This document shows, piece after piece, positions 17,740 to 27,121 of a stretch of 34,202 nucleotides of DNA. The first letter of the stretch is position 1. Every line of letters starts with the position of its first letter. A program made the translations under genes and the position numbers. Under the pieces are notes generated by a model, which was given only the letters and a program-made list of their open reading frames with translations, had not been told where the DNA came from and searched no databases. This stretch comes from JAWXVE01 sp044425575 (GTDB taxonomy: Bacteria > Bacillota > Clostridia > Lachnospirales > Lachnospiraceae), in assembly GCA_044425575.1 (NCBI GenBank), contig JAWXVE010000020.1, positions 1-34,202 of the forward strand, read 5' to 3'.

Positions 17740-18264
17740 ATGAAAAAATTAGAAGAATATGTAAGAAGCATACCAGATTTTCCAGAAGAAGGCATTATCT
17801 TTCGTGATGTTACAAGCGTATTGCAAGACGGAGAAGGATTACACTTGGCTATAGATACTATGGAAGATTTAATTAAGGACTTAGAGTATGATGTAATAGC
17901 GGGACCAGAATCAAGAGGATTTATATTTGGAATGCCAATTGCGTATAATAATAGAAAGCCATTTGTATTAATTCGCAAGAAAGGGAAATTACCTTGTGAA
18001 ACAGTAGCAATGGAATACGATTTAGAATATGGTACCGCCACCATAGAGATGCATAAAGACTCTATTAAGCAGGGACAAAAAGTTCTGATTGTAGACGATT
18101 TAATTGCAACTGGTGGAACCACAGAAGCCATGGTTCACTTAATTGAATCTCTTGGTGGAGAAGTAGTGGGCATTGTGGTGCTTATGGAGTTAGCAGGATT
18201 GCACGGGCGAGATAAAGTAAAGGGGTATCGTTTAGAGGCTGCTATTACTTATGAAGGAAAATAA
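17740..18264 (+). CDS. apt: Adenine phosphoribosyltransferase
   Basis: 174 residues from ATG 17740, the family's usual length; a GTG at 17707 would add 11 residues that do not belong to the family. The N-terminal MKKLEEYVRSIPDFPEEGIIFRDVT is classic Apt. GPESRGFIFG is the flexible loop region, and VLIVDDLIATGGT (about 118-130) is the PRPP-binding loop. It converts adenine plus PRPP to AMP in purine salvage. GAAAGGGA lies 11 bases upstream. It precedes rel, an arrangement common in Firmicutes that puts purine salvage next to ppGpp metabolism. Confidence 0.96.
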   Translation: MKKLEEYVRSIPDFPEEGIIFRDVTSVLQDGEGLHLAIDTMEDLIKDLEYDVIAGPESRGFIFGMPIAYNNRKPFVLIRKKGKLPCETVAMEYDLEYGTATIEMHKDSIKQGQKVLIVDDLIATGGTTEAMVHLIESLGGEVVGIVVLMELAGLHGRDKVKGYRLEAAITYEGK

Positions 18265-18352
18265 TTGGTAGAATCTAGACGCGGAACCAATGAACCAATG
18301 TAACATATTAATGTTAGTAATAATACAATTAGATTAGACATATGGTGAGTGC

Positions 18353-20680
18353 ATGGTAGATGAATTAAGAGGGTTGAAAGAACCACAACGAGAAGTCGTA
18401 ATTGACGATGGAAGAATTGAAGAAATCAAGGAATTCCTAAGTCCTGAAGAATTATATGAGGACCTTATTAAACGTGTGAGAAAATACCACCCTTCTGGTG
18501 ATATTCATATGATTGAGCAAGCCTATCAAATTGCATACGATGCCCATAAGGATCAAGTGCGTAAATCAGGAGAACCCTATATTATTCATCCACTCTATGT
18601 AGCAATTATCTTAGCAGATTTAGAGCTTGATAAAGAGACAATTGTGGCAGGACTACTACATGATGTAGTAGAAGATACCATTATGACGGAAGCAGAAATA
18701 TGCCAGTTATTTGGTGCAGACGTTGCCCATTTAGTGGAGGGTGTTACTAAGTTAGGCCAATTAGATTTTGGTAGTGACAAGATTCTAGATAAATCAACAG
18801 AGAAGTTAGAAATTCAGGCCGAGAATCTTCGTAAGATGTTTCTTGCAATGGCCAAAGACATTCGCGTGATTATGATTAAGTTGGCGGACCGACTTCACAA
18901 TATGCGCACGTTAAAGCATATGCCTCTTGAAAAGCAACAAGAGAAAGCAAGAGAAACTATTGACATCTATGCACCAATTGCGCAGAGGCTTGGTATCTCC
19001 AAGATTAAGGTGGAATTAGATGATTTATCACTCAAGTATTTAGAACCAGATGTTTACTATGATTTAGTGAATAAAATAGCGGTGCGCAAAAGTGTAAGAG
19101 AACAGTATGTGCAAACCATTGTAGAGGAAATCACCATTCATATACAGAATGCAAATATTCAAGCCCAGATTGATGGTAGAGTTAAGCACTTTTTTAGCAT
19201 CTATAGGAAGATGAAGAATCAAAATAAAACCATCGATCAGATTTACGATTTATTTGCCATTCGCATCGTAGTAGCCAATGTACGAGATTGTTATGCAGCA
19301 CTGGGCGTGATTCATGAGATATACAAACCAATCCCAGGGCGTTTTAAAGATTACATCTCCATGCCTAAGGATAATATGTATCAATCCTTGCACACTACAC
19401 TAATCGGAGCACTTGGGCAACCTTTTGAAATTCAGATTCGTACTTATGAGATGCATAAAACAGCAGAATATGGAATTGCAGCTCACTGGAAGTACAAGGA
19501 TGCAGCAGACGGCAAGAAGATAGAAGTCCAAGAGGAAGAGAAGTTATCATGGCTTAAGCAGATTCTAGAATGGCAGAAGGATATGTCGGATAATAAGGAA
19601 TTCTTAAATCTTCTTAAGAGTGATTTAGATTTATTTTCAGACAATGTATATTGCTTTACACCAACGGGTGATGTGAAGAATCTACCCCTTGGTTCAACAC
19701 CAATCGATTTTGCTTATAGTGTGCATAGTGCAGTGGGTAATAAAATGATACGAGCACGTGTGAATGGTAAGATTGTAAGTATTGATTATGAGATTCAAAA
19801 TGGAGATTGCATTGAGATTGTAACTTCACAGAATTCCAAAGGACCAAGTAGAGATTGGTTAACAGTGGTGAAGAGCACTCAGGCTAAGAATAAGATTAAT
19901 CAGTGGTTTAAGAATGAGTTCAAGGAAGATAATATTGTAAAGGGTAAAGAGCTATTTCTTGCCTATGCCAAGTCAAAATCCGTTGACCATGCAGAGATTC
20001 TACGTCCACAGTATATGGAACGTATTATGCGTAAGTTTGGATTCCGTGATTGGGACTCTGTATTAGCAGCCATTGGTCATGGAGGGCTAAAAGAAGGACA
20101 AATCGTAAATAAAATGTATGAAATGTCCCTTTCTGAGAAAAAAGAAAATATAACGGATGAACAAATTCAACAATCCATTGACCAAACGTCTATGATGAGA
20201 AGCAATAAGCCAGCTAAAACAAGTGGTATTATTGTAAAAGGTGTAGATGATGTAGCGGTGCGTTATGCAAAGTGTTGTAGTCCTGTACCAGGAGATGAAA
20301 TTATAGGGTATGTTACAAGAGGACGAGGAGTTACCATTCATCGAACAGACTGCATTAATATTGTGCATATGAACGGGGAAGACCGAGAACGCCTCATTGA
20401 TGCAGATTGGCAGCAGTGTGGTGGAGAAGTATCAAAGGAAAAATATGTTGTAGAAATTGTTATTTATGCCAACAATCGCAATGGTTTCTTAGCAGACGTA
20501 TCGAGAACCTTAACGGAAAAAGGAATTGATATTATTTCCCTTTATACAAGAACGAATAAGCAGGGAATTGTTACATTAAATACGTCTTTTGAAATTGAAT
20601 CTAGAGAGGAATTGCATCGAGTGATGGACCGTATACGTAGCATTGATAGTGTAATAGAAATAGAGAGGACAGCAGGATAA
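18353..20680 (+). CDS. relA: Bifunctional (p)ppGpp synthetase/hydrolase, RelA/SpoT
   Basis: 775 residues. The HD hydrolase domain has His65 and HD at 103-104 (GLLHDVVEDT) and looks intact. The RelA_SpoT synthetase domain follows (about 250-370; GRVKHFFSIYRKMKNQNKTIDQIYDLFAIRIV, with PKDNMYQSLHTTL). Then come TGS (about 425-490; VYCFTPTGDVKNLPLGSTPIDFAYSVHSAVG), the helical/zinc-finger-like region (CCSPVPGDEIIGYVTRGRGVTIHRTDC) and a C-terminal ACT domain. Both activities should be present, as in Firmicute Rel. ATG at 18353 has only GGTGAG close upstream. The MBL hydrolase follows after one base. Confidence 0.97.
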   Translation: MVDELRGLKEPQREVVIDDGRIEEIKEFLSPEELYEDLIKRVRKYHPSGDIHMIEQAYQIAYDAHKDQVRKSGEPYIIHPLYVAIILADLELDKETIVAGLLHDVVEDTIMTEAEICQLFGADVAHLVEGVTKLGQLDFGSDKILDKSTEKLEIQAENLRKMFLAMAKDIRVIMIKLADRLHNMRTLKHMPLEKQQEKARETIDIYAPIAQRLGISKIKVELDDLSLKYLEPDVYYDLVNKIAVRKSVREQYVQTIVEEITIHIQNANIQAQIDGRVKHFFSIYRKMKNQNKTIDQIYDLFAIRIVVANVRDCYAALGVIHEIYKPIPGRFKDYISMPKDNMYQSLHTTLIGALGQPFEIQIRTYEMHKTAEYGIAAHWKYKDAADGKKIEVQEEEKLSWLKQILEWQKDMSDNKEFLNLLKSDLDLFSDNVYCFTPTGDVKNLPLGSTPIDFAYSVHSAVGNKMIRARVNGKIVSIDYEIQNGDCIEIVTSQNSKGPSRDWLTVVKSTQAKNKINQWFKNEFKEDNIVKGKELFLAYAKSKSVDHAEILRPQYMERIMRKFGFRDWDSVLAAIGHGGLKEGQIVNKMYEMSLSEKKENITDEQIQQSIDQTSMMRSNKPAKTSGIIVKGVDDVAVRYAKCCSPVPGDEIIGYVTRGRGVTIHRTDCINIVHMNGEDRERLIDADWQQCGGEVSKEKYVVEIVIYANNRNGFLADVSRTLTEKGIDIISLYTRTNKQGIVTLNTSFEIESREELHRVMDRIRSIDSVIEIERTAG

Positions 20681-20681
20681 G

Positions 20682-21311
20682 ATGAATCAGTTGAAAATTG
20701 AAAGAATGGTACTAGGAGTAGTGGGGACCAATTGTTATTATATCTATCGTCAAGGTGAATCGGATGCTATTTGCATTGATCCAGCAGACCAAGGAGGAGA
20801 AATCTATCACAAGTTGCAACAACTTGGATTAGAAGTCAAAGGGATTCTCTTAACGCATGGACATTTTGATCATTTATCAGGTGCCAATGAACTAGCCCAA
20901 TTATCAGGTGCTCCTATGTATGCCCTAGAGGCAGAGAAGGTTGTCTGCGAATCAGCAGATGTGAATTTATCAAGTCAGATGGGGCGAACAGTAAGTGTAG
21001 TATGTGACCATTATTGCCAAGATGGAGCAACTATAACAGTGGGCAATCTATCTTGTAAAATCATTAGTACACCAGGCCATACCATTGGAAGTTGTTGTTA
21101 TTATTTTGAACAAGACCAAGTCTTGATAAGTGGAGACACCTTATTCTTGGAATCTGTGGGAAGAACAGATTTACCTACAGGCAGTATGAAATCACTGGTT
21201 CGCTCCATTCGCCAACGATTATTTATTTTACCAGAAGAGGTTACAGTGTATCCTGGTCATGGGGATTCTACTGCTATTGGACATGAAAAGCTGTATAATA
21301 CATTTTGCTAG
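20682..21311 (+). CDS. Metallo-beta-lactamase-fold hydrolase (glyoxalase II-like)
   Basis: 209 residues. The metal motif HGHFDH (His59, His61, Asp63, His64) is intact, with later ligands in TPGHTIGS, SGDTLF and YPGHGDST. This is the small MBL class that sits between rel and hemZ in many Clostridia, often called hydroxyacylglutathione hydrolase, though glutathione itself is usually absent there. Substrate unknown. Its stop nearly abuts the hemZ start (11 bases), so the genes form one operon. Confidence 0.92.
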   Translation: MNQLKIERMVLGVVGTNCYYIYRQGESDAICIDPADQGGEIYHKLQQLGLEVKGILLTHGHFDHLSGANELAQLSGAPMYALEAEKVVCESADVNLSSQMGRTVSVVCDHYCQDGATITVGNLSCKIISTPGHTIGSCCYYFEQDQVLISGDTLFLESVGRTDLPTGSMKSLVRSIRQRLFILPEEVTVYPGHGDSTAIGHEKLYNTFC

Positions 21312-21322
21312 AGAGAAAGAAT

Positions 21323-22843
21323 ATGATAATAATTCGTTTGAATCAACCACAATTTGAATATGATATTTTGTCTCTTGTAAAAGCATTTTATAAGAAGAGT
21401 GAAGTGAAAATAATGCAGGCTGACGCTTGCATTTTATTTCTACAAGAAAATATAGCATCCCTTCAGGAGAAGCAAGATATAGCAATAGAGATTCATTATG
21501 GTATGGATGAGATTGCTGTTCGCTTATTCGCTGACTGTTTGTCTTTGCAACAGGAGCAAGTTCCAGTTTCTACTTGCATGAGAGCGTGTGCCTTTCCCAT
21601 AACAGGAGAGGAACAACGAATTGAGATTAAGAATCAATTGAAAAAGGCAATCTACCAATTGCTTGAGGAAGAGACACAACAGCAGTTGCCGTGGGGTACT
21701 TTGACAGGAATTCGTCCGACTAAGATTCCTATGGCTATGGTAGAAGCAGGACAATCTGACCAAGAGATTGTAGCATATATGGAAGATACTTATTATATGA
21801 GCAAAGAGAAAGGCGAGCTTTGTATTGAGATTGCAAGATTAGAATCTCGTATTCTTTCTCATATTCATAGCAAGGAGGGGTATAGCCTTTATATAGGCAT
21901 TCCTTTTTGTCCTACGACTTGTCTCTATTGTTCCTTTACCTCTTATCCTAGAAAAAGGTATGAACAACAAATGCAGGATTATATAGAGGCTCTTATGAAA
22001 GAGTTAGCTTATGTACAAGAGTTGTGCAAGGATAAAATACTAGATACCATATACATAGGGGGAGGAACACCCACTACTTTAACTGCAGAGGAATTAGAGC
22101 GGTTATTACATTGCGTTACCAGTTTATTTTCTATGGATACCGTGCAGGAATTTACTGTGGAAGCAGGACGGGCTGATACCATTACCAAAGGGAAATTAGA
22201 AGTTCTAAAGAAATATGGAGTTGGAAGAATCTCCATTAATCCCCAGACAATGAAAGAGGAGACCCTTGCTATTATTGGAAGGAATCATACAATACAACAA
22301 GTAAAAGAGGCCTTTTCTCTTGGAAGAGAAGTGGGATTTTCTAATATTAATATGGATATTATTCTAGGACTACCAGAAGAAACTATAGAAGATGTGGTTC
22401 ACACTATGGAATCTATACGAGAGTTGGACCCAGATAGTATTACAGTACATTCTTTGGCAATTAAACGTGCATCAGGGTTGAGCCAATGGATGGAAGACCA
22501 TGGGGTGAAAGAACTCCAGAATCCAAAGGAATGTATGGAAGTTACCCATGAAGTGGCACAGTCTATGGGAATGAAACCCTATTACTTGTATCGCCAGAAG
22601 AATATGGCAGGTAATATGGAAAATATAGGATATGCTAGAGACGGAAAGTATGGCATTTATAATATTATAATTATGGAAGAGAAGCAGGACATTGTGGCTG
22701 TTGGGGCAGGTAGTATTTCTAAGGTGATTACCAAGGATGGTACGATGAAGCGATGTGATTGTGTGAAAGATGTACAGATGTACATAGACGAAATAGAAGC
22801 AATGATTCAACGAAAGAGACAATTATTTGAATTAGCTAAGTAG
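21323..22843 (+). CDS. hemZ: Oxygen-independent coproporphyrinogen III dehydrogenase-like radical SAM protein
   Basis: 506 residues from ATG 21323 (AGAAAGA just upstream); a TTG at 21305 would overlap the previous gene and is not preferred. Radical SAM cluster cysteines are in IGIPFCPTTCLYCSF (Cys196, Cys200, Cys203), a CX3CX2C motif. Then come the GGGTPTTL SAM-binding segment and a HemN-like body (RISINPQTM, NMDIILGLPEET). The approximately 185-residue N-terminal extension and the PWGTLTGIRPTK motif mark it as HemZ rather than HemN. In Clostridia HemZ appears in genomes without full haem synthesis, so the physiological substrate may differ. Confidence 0.92.
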   Translation: MIIIRLNQPQFEYDILSLVKAFYKKSEVKIMQADACILFLQENIASLQEKQDIAIEIHYGMDEIAVRLFADCLSLQQEQVPVSTCMRACAFPITGEEQRIEIKNQLKKAIYQLLEEETQQQLPWGTLTGIRPTKIPMAMVEAGQSDQEIVAYMEDTYYMSKEKGELCIEIARLESRILSHIHSKEGYSLYIGIPFCPTTCLYCSFTSYPRKRYEQQMQDYIEALMKELAYVQELCKDKILDTIYIGGGTPTTLTAEELERLLHCVTSLFSMDTVQEFTVEAGRADTITKGKLEVLKKYGVGRISINPQTMKEETLAIIGRNHTIQQVKEAFSLGREVGFSNINMDIILGLPEETIEDVVHTMESIRELDPDSITVHSLAIKRASGLSQWMEDHGVKELQNPKECMEVTHEVAQSMGMKPYYLYRQKNMAGNMENIGYARDGKYGIYNIIIMEEKQDIVAVGAGSISKVITKDGTMKRCDCVKDVQMYIDEIEAMIQRKRQLFELAK

Positions 22844-22865
22844 AGAGGGAGAGGGTAAGAAAGTC

Positions 22866-24113
22866 ATGGCATTAAGTAAAAAACCAGTAACAGGAATGAA
22901 GGATATTCTGCCGTATGAAATGGAAGTGCGTGATTATGTGATTAGTGTCATTAAGGAAACTTATGGCAAGTTTGGATTTACTAGTATGGAAACACCATGT
23001 GTGGAAGCCATTGGAAACCTAAGCAATAAGCAAGGTGGGGAGAATGAGAAACTAATATTCAAGATTCTAAAACGAGGGGAAAAGTTGCGTTTACATACGG
23101 CAAAAGAAGAGGTGGATCTAGTAGATGGTGGATTGCGTTATGACCTTACGGTTCCTTTGGTTCGCTATTATTCCAATCATGCTGGCGAATTACCTATGCC
23201 ATTTAAAGCACTACAAATCGGTCCCGTATGGCGTGCCGACCGTCCGCAAAGGGGGAGATACCGCCAATTCTATCAATGTGATATTGATATTCTAGGAGAC
23301 CCATCGAATCTAGCAGAAATCGAATTGATTCTTGCCACAACAACAACTTTAGGTAAGCTTGGGTTCAAAGGATTTCAGATTCGTATTAATGAGAGACGTA
23401 TCTTAAAAGCCATGGCAGCCTATAGTGGATTTTCAGAAGATGCATATGATTCAGTCTTTATTACATTAGATAAAATGGATAAAATCGGAATAGATGGAGT
23501 GGAGAAAGAGTTAGTAGAGGCGGGATATGAACCAGAAGTGGTAGAACGATACGCTTCACTCTTTCAAGAGATTCAATTAGCCGAGAATGGGTTAGTATAC
23601 CTTGCAGAAACATTAGGAGAATCTTTAGAGAGTGAAGTAAGACATAGCTTATATGAAATCATAGAAAGTGTACAAGCCACCAAATCTTCAGATTTCGAGA
23701 TTCTATTTGACCCTACTTTAGTACGAGGTATGTCTTATTATACAGGTACTATATTCGAAATTGCCATTCCTGAGTTTGGGGGAAGTTGTGGCGGTGGTGG
23801 ACGTTACGATAAGATGATTGGTAATTTCACAGGAAAAGACGTGCCAGCTTGTGGCTTTTCCATTGGTTTTGAACGCATTGTTCTCCTATTATTAGAGAAT
23901 GGTTTTCAGATTCCGCACACAAGCCAAAAGGTGGCGTATTTAATAGAGAAGGGTATTGCTTCACAGGAACTAGCGAAGATTATTGCCAAGGCACAAGTAG
24001 AACGCCAAAATGGCACCCAAGTGTTAGTATCTCGTATGAATAAGAATAAAAAGTTCCAGAAAGAACAACTTGCCAAAGAGGGGTATGTGGTATATCAGGA
24101 GTTTTATCGTTGA
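22866..24113 (+). CDS. hisS: Histidyl-tRNA synthetase
   Basis: 415 residues, class II synthetase. Motif 1 lies near PYEMEVRDYVISVIKETYGKFGF, motif 2 is RADRPQRGRYRQFYQCDID (about 123-141), and the histidine-specific signatures are LVRGMSYYTG (about 288-297) and GGGGRYD. Motif 3 is CGFSIGFERIVLLLL. A short anticodon-binding domain closes the protein. No HisZ-like loss of motifs, so it should charge tRNA-His. The usual next gene in this synteny, aspS, is absent here and replaced by the sigma-like gene. Confidence 0.95.
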   Translation: MALSKKPVTGMKDILPYEMEVRDYVISVIKETYGKFGFTSMETPCVEAIGNLSNKQGGENEKLIFKILKRGEKLRLHTAKEEVDLVDGGLRYDLTVPLVRYYSNHAGELPMPFKALQIGPVWRADRPQRGRYRQFYQCDIDILGDPSNLAEIELILATTTTLGKLGFKGFQIRINERRILKAMAAYSGFSEDAYDSVFITLDKMDKIGIDGVEKELVEAGYEPEVVERYASLFQEIQLAENGLVYLAETLGESLESEVRHSLYEIIESVQATKSSDFEILFDPTLVRGMSYYTGTIFEIAIPEFGGSCGGGGRYDKMIGNFTGKDVPACGFSIGFERIVLLLLENGFQIPHTSQKVAYLIEKGIASQELAKIIAKAQVERQNGTQVLVSRMNKNKKFQKEQLAKEGYVVYQEFYR

Positions 24114-24139
24114 TAGTGAGTTAGGAAAGATGGTGAAGT

Positions 24140-25087
24140 ATGGGGGATATAGTTGAAGTAATGGTATTGTTTCGGAGAAGTGACACTACAAGGGCCATTG
24201 AATTGCTACAAGAGCAACATGGTCGCTTCTTATATGCAACTGCTTATGGAGTATGTCACAATGAAGAAGACAGCAAAGATATTATACAGAATGTACTCAT
24301 TAAGTTAGCAGGTTTGCCCATAGCGCGCTTTCCTACTACAGGAGAAAGTTCATGGCTTTATACCTTGATTCGTCATGAAGCGATTGACTATATTAAATAC
24401 CACAAACACCATACAGATTTATCTGCCGCCTCTAGGGTTGCAATCAGTGACTGCAATATGGATGAATTGTTTGACCTAGATACCTACGAGACCATGATTG
24501 CCTCTTTAAATGAAAAGCAAAAAGAAGTGGTAACCATGAAAGTGTTAGGGGAAATGAGTCACAAGGAAATTGCACGTATTCTAGGAAAGCCTACAGGAAC
24601 CATACAATGGATTTACAATACTTCTATTGGAAAATTACGCGTACAACTTACTGCACTTGCATCTCTTGTGGTAGCTATCATAGCTGGAATTGTATACCAC
24701 AATGAGCGAAATGCAGGGGGATATTTACAAAGTGATAGTACAAGTAGCCCGACTGTTTCAGACACCTATGAGACAACCACTGACACCTCTGTGGAATCTG
24801 CAGATCAGGAAGAAGAGAGTACAGAAGATCGAGTGGAAGAAGAGAGCAGCGAAGGAGTATTGCCACAAGATGATGTGGATGAAGAAAGCAGCGAAGAGGC
24901 ATTTTCTCAAGAGGACTTGGATGAGGAAGAAGTTACAACAGAGGGGACGGTAGAAGAGGTTCCACCTGGTGATACCATACATAGTTTCCAAGGGATGGAA
25001 GGTGTACTTCTAGGGGGTGGAATCCTAGTGGCAGCAGTTGTAGCTTGGCTTGCTATCTTGCTCCATAGAAAGAAAAATAAAAAATAA
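24140..25087 (+). CDS. Membrane-anchored sigma-70-like protein with acidic external loop
   Basis: 315 residues. Residues 1-165 are an ECF-like sigma factor: region 2 (RFLYATAYGVCHNEEDSKDIIQNVLIKL, SSWLYTLIRHEAIDYIK) and region 4 helix-turn-helix (LNEKQKEVVTMKVLGEMSHKEIARILGKPTGTIQWIY). Directly after comes a hydrophobic segment (about 170-186, LTALASLVVAIIAGIVY). Next is a roughly 100-residue acidic, Ser/Glu-rich low-complexity region with repeats such as EESSEEAFSQEDLDEEE. A second transmembrane segment (about 288-308) and a basic tail HRKKNKK follow. The inferred topology is sigma domain inside, acidic loop outside, tail inside. It could release the sigma domain by proteolysis, or act as its own anti-sigma tether. 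The VWA lipoprotein gene follows at once and is a likely partner or target. No separate anti-sigma gene is visible. Confidence 0.82.
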   Translation: MGDIVEVMVLFRRSDTTRAIELLQEQHGRFLYATAYGVCHNEEDSKDIIQNVLIKLAGLPIARFPTTGESSWLYTLIRHEAIDYIKYHKHHTDLSAASRVAISDCNMDELFDLDTYETMIASLNEKQKEVVTMKVLGEMSHKEIARILGKPTGTIQWIYNTSIGKLRVQLTALASLVVAIIAGIVYHNERNAGGYLQSDSTSSPTVSDTYETTTDTSVESADQEEESTEDRVEEESSEGVLPQDDVDEESSEEAFSQEDLDEEEVTTEGTVEEVPPGDTIHSFQGMEGVLLGGGILVAAVVAWLAILLHRKKNKK

Positions 25088-25175
25088 AAAAATTTCAAAA
25101 AATACCAACAAAATAACCTTCTCCTATCGTCTAATAGGTAATCAATCAATTAATTAGAGGAATAGGAGGAGACAA

Positions 25176-26750
25176 ATGATGAAAAGATTTCGAAGAATGA
25201 GTAAGGTGTTGGTAGGTGGTATGGTGATAAGCATAATGGTAGGGTGTGGCGCGAATCAATCTGCTAGCGTTACAACTGATAGAACGGACTATACCGCTGC
25301 CGAAGAGTACGTGGTGGATTCTGTAAGTACAACAGAATCAGTTGAAATGGAGTATAATACGGAAGAATATAGCACATTTGTAGAACACTCTTTTGTATCG
25401 GCTAAGGATGAACCATTATCTACATTTTCAGCAGATGTAGATACGGCAAGTTATTCAAATGTACGCAGAATGATATTAGATGGTTATTTACCACAAGTGG
25501 ATGCAGTGAAGGTAGAAGAATTCATTAATTATTTTTCTTATGACTATGAACCACCAACGGGTGAAGAGCCCCTTGGAATTCAGACAGAGCTCACAGAGTG
25601 CCCGTGGAATGAGGACAGTTGCTTGCTTGCAATTGGAATTAGCGCAGAAGATATTGAAGTGGAAGACTTGCCGCCTTCCAACCTTGTATTTCTTATTGAT
25701 ACATCAGGGTCTATGAGTAGTGAGGATAAATTACCATTGGTACAAGAAGCTTTTTCCCTATTGGTGGAACAACTTCAACCGGGCGATCGTATTTCTATTG
25801 TTACTTATGCAGGATCCACAGAGGTAATATTAGAGGGGGCAACTTACAATCAGAAACAGGAAATCATAGATGGAATCAATAGTCTCTATGCAGCTGGTTC
25901 GACCAATGGAGGCAATGCTATTAGTGAAGCCTACGCACTGGCAGAAGAATACTTTATGGAAGGTGGTAACAACCGAATTATTCTAGCCACTGATGGAGAT
26001 TTGAACGTGGGGGTTACGAGTGAATCAGACTTAAAAGAACTAGTGGAAGCACAACGAGATTCTGGCATCTACCTATCCGTTTTAGGATTTGGAGATGGCA
26101 ATTACAAAGATAATAAATTAGAAACTTTGTCCCAAAATGGCAATGGTAATTACTATTATATTGATTCTAAAATAGAAGCACAAAAAGTTCTAGTGGAAGA
26201 AATGGGAGCAACTTTATATACAGTAGCTCAAGATGTGAAAATTCAAGTAGAATTCAATCCCTTATTAGTAGAGGGATATCGTTTGATCGGGTATGAAAAT
26301 AGGACTTTATCTACCAGTGACTATGTAGACGATACAAAGGATGCAGGTGAAATCGGAGCTGGTCATGAAGTAACTGCTTTATACGAAATTGTTCTAACTG
26401 ATTCAGATCAAATCATTGATAGTACTCAGTTAAAGTATCAAGAACAAACCTATGTAGATTCAGAAGAACTGTTAACTGTTTCGGTAAGGTATAAGGAACC
26501 TGGTGAAGATGCTAGTTCAGAAATCACAACAGTAGTCACATCAGAGATGTATAGGACAGAAATGTCGGACAATATGATGGTAGCTTCTGCTGTAGCAGAA
26601 TTTGCAATGTTATTAAGAGAGTCAGAGGATAAAGGAAGTGCTAGTTACGAAGCAGTACTAGAACGTGTTCGTAATTCGCAACTCTTTATGGAAGATGATT
26701 ACGTAGTGGAACTATATACCTTGGTAAAGAAGGCATCTGCTCTCAATTAG
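25176..26750 (+). CDS. VWA-domain lipoprotein, YfbK-like
   Basis: 524 residues. A lipoprotein signal ends in IMVGC with lipidated Cys24, so the protein is anchored outside the membrane. After a Ser/Thr/Glu-rich linker comes the YfbK N-terminal domain (about 74-135; EPLSTFSADVDTASYSNVRRMI). The VWA domain follows with an intact MIDAS (DTSGSMS, Asp175-Ser177-Ser179; a Thr in AGSTNGG; ATDGDLN). The C-terminus is the conserved DUF3520-type region (TLYTVAQDVKIQVEFNP, EIGAGHEVTALYEI). Such proteins bind metal-dependent ligands; function is unknown. GGAGGAGA precedes an ATGATG start. The adjacent upstream sigma-like gene suggests joint control at the envelope. Confidence 0.9.
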   Translation: MMKRFRRMSKVLVGGMVISIMVGCGANQSASVTTDRTDYTAAEEYVVDSVSTTESVEMEYNTEEYSTFVEHSFVSAKDEPLSTFSADVDTASYSNVRRMILDGYLPQVDAVKVEEFINYFSYDYEPPTGEEPLGIQTELTECPWNEDSCLLAIGISAEDIEVEDLPPSNLVFLIDTSGSMSSEDKLPLVQEAFSLLVEQLQPGDRISIVTYAGSTEVILEGATYNQKQEIIDGINSLYAAGSTNGGNAISEAYALAEEYFMEGGNNRIILATDGDLNVGVTSESDLKELVEAQRDSGIYLSVLGFGDGNYKDNKLETLSQNGNGNYYYIDSKIEAQKVLVEEMGATLYTVAQDVKIQVEFNPLLVEGYRLIGYENRTLSTSDYVDDTKDAGEIGAGHEVTALYEIVLTDSDQIIDSTQLKYQEQTYVDSEELLTVSVRYKEPGEDASSEITTVVTSEMYRTEMSDNMMVASAVAEFAMLLRESEDKGSASYEAVLERVRNSQLFMEDDYVVELYTLVKKASALN

Positions 26751-26764
26751 AAAGGAAAATTTAT

Positions 26765-27031
26765 ATGATTAAAATACTATTCATATGCCACGGGAATATA
26801 TGTCGTTCCCCTATGGCAGAATTTGTAATGAAAGATCTAGTGAAGCAAGCAGGCTTGGATCAAGAGATTCAAGTTGCTTTGGAGAAGACACAGCGATTAT
26901 TGGACCTTACCAGCACACCAAGGGACATTGCAGATCCATGGTATACGGGGAACTTTCAGGTTACCTATGAAGATATTCGAGAGGGTTGCGAGAAACTGCT
27001 AGAAGTGATTCGTATGGCACAAGTGATTTAA
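26765..27031 (+). pseudogene. Low-molecular-weight tyrosine phosphatase with internal deletion
   Basis: 88 residues against about 150 for the family. The N-terminus keeps the phosphatase loop CHGNICRSPMAEFV (Cys8-X5-Arg14), and the C-terminus keeps RLLDLTSTPRDIADPWYTGNF with the catalytic DP acid and normal ending. The middle, roughly residues 40-100 of the family including most of the central sheet and helices, is missing: LDQEIQVA runs straight into LEKTQRLLD. The frame is preserved and the ribosome site (GAAAGGAAAA) is good, so it may still be translated, but a stable active fold is unlikely. It lies 14 bases after the VWA gene. Confidence 0.8.
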
Positions 27032-27090
27032 TAGAATTAAATGAATAATTTTGAAAATCTCAAGAAAAATATGGAAATTCAGACAATTCG

Positions 27091-27099
27091 TGGTATAAT
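27091..27099 (+). promoter_or_regulatory. Extended -10 promoter for the EAL protein
   Basis: TGGTATAAT: an extended -10 (TGn) plus perfect TATAAT, without a good -35. Transcription would begin near 27106, 16 bases before ATG 27122, which supports that start over the upstream in-frame ATG at 27041. Confidence 0.6.
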
Positions 27100-27121
27100 G
27101 TTCCTTAATGGCGGTGAAAGA

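Noticed and set aside
27041..27121. Upstream start of the EAL protein at 27041
   Set aside because: No ribosome site, and an extended -10 promoter lies inside this stretch; ATG 27122 has GGTGA upstream.
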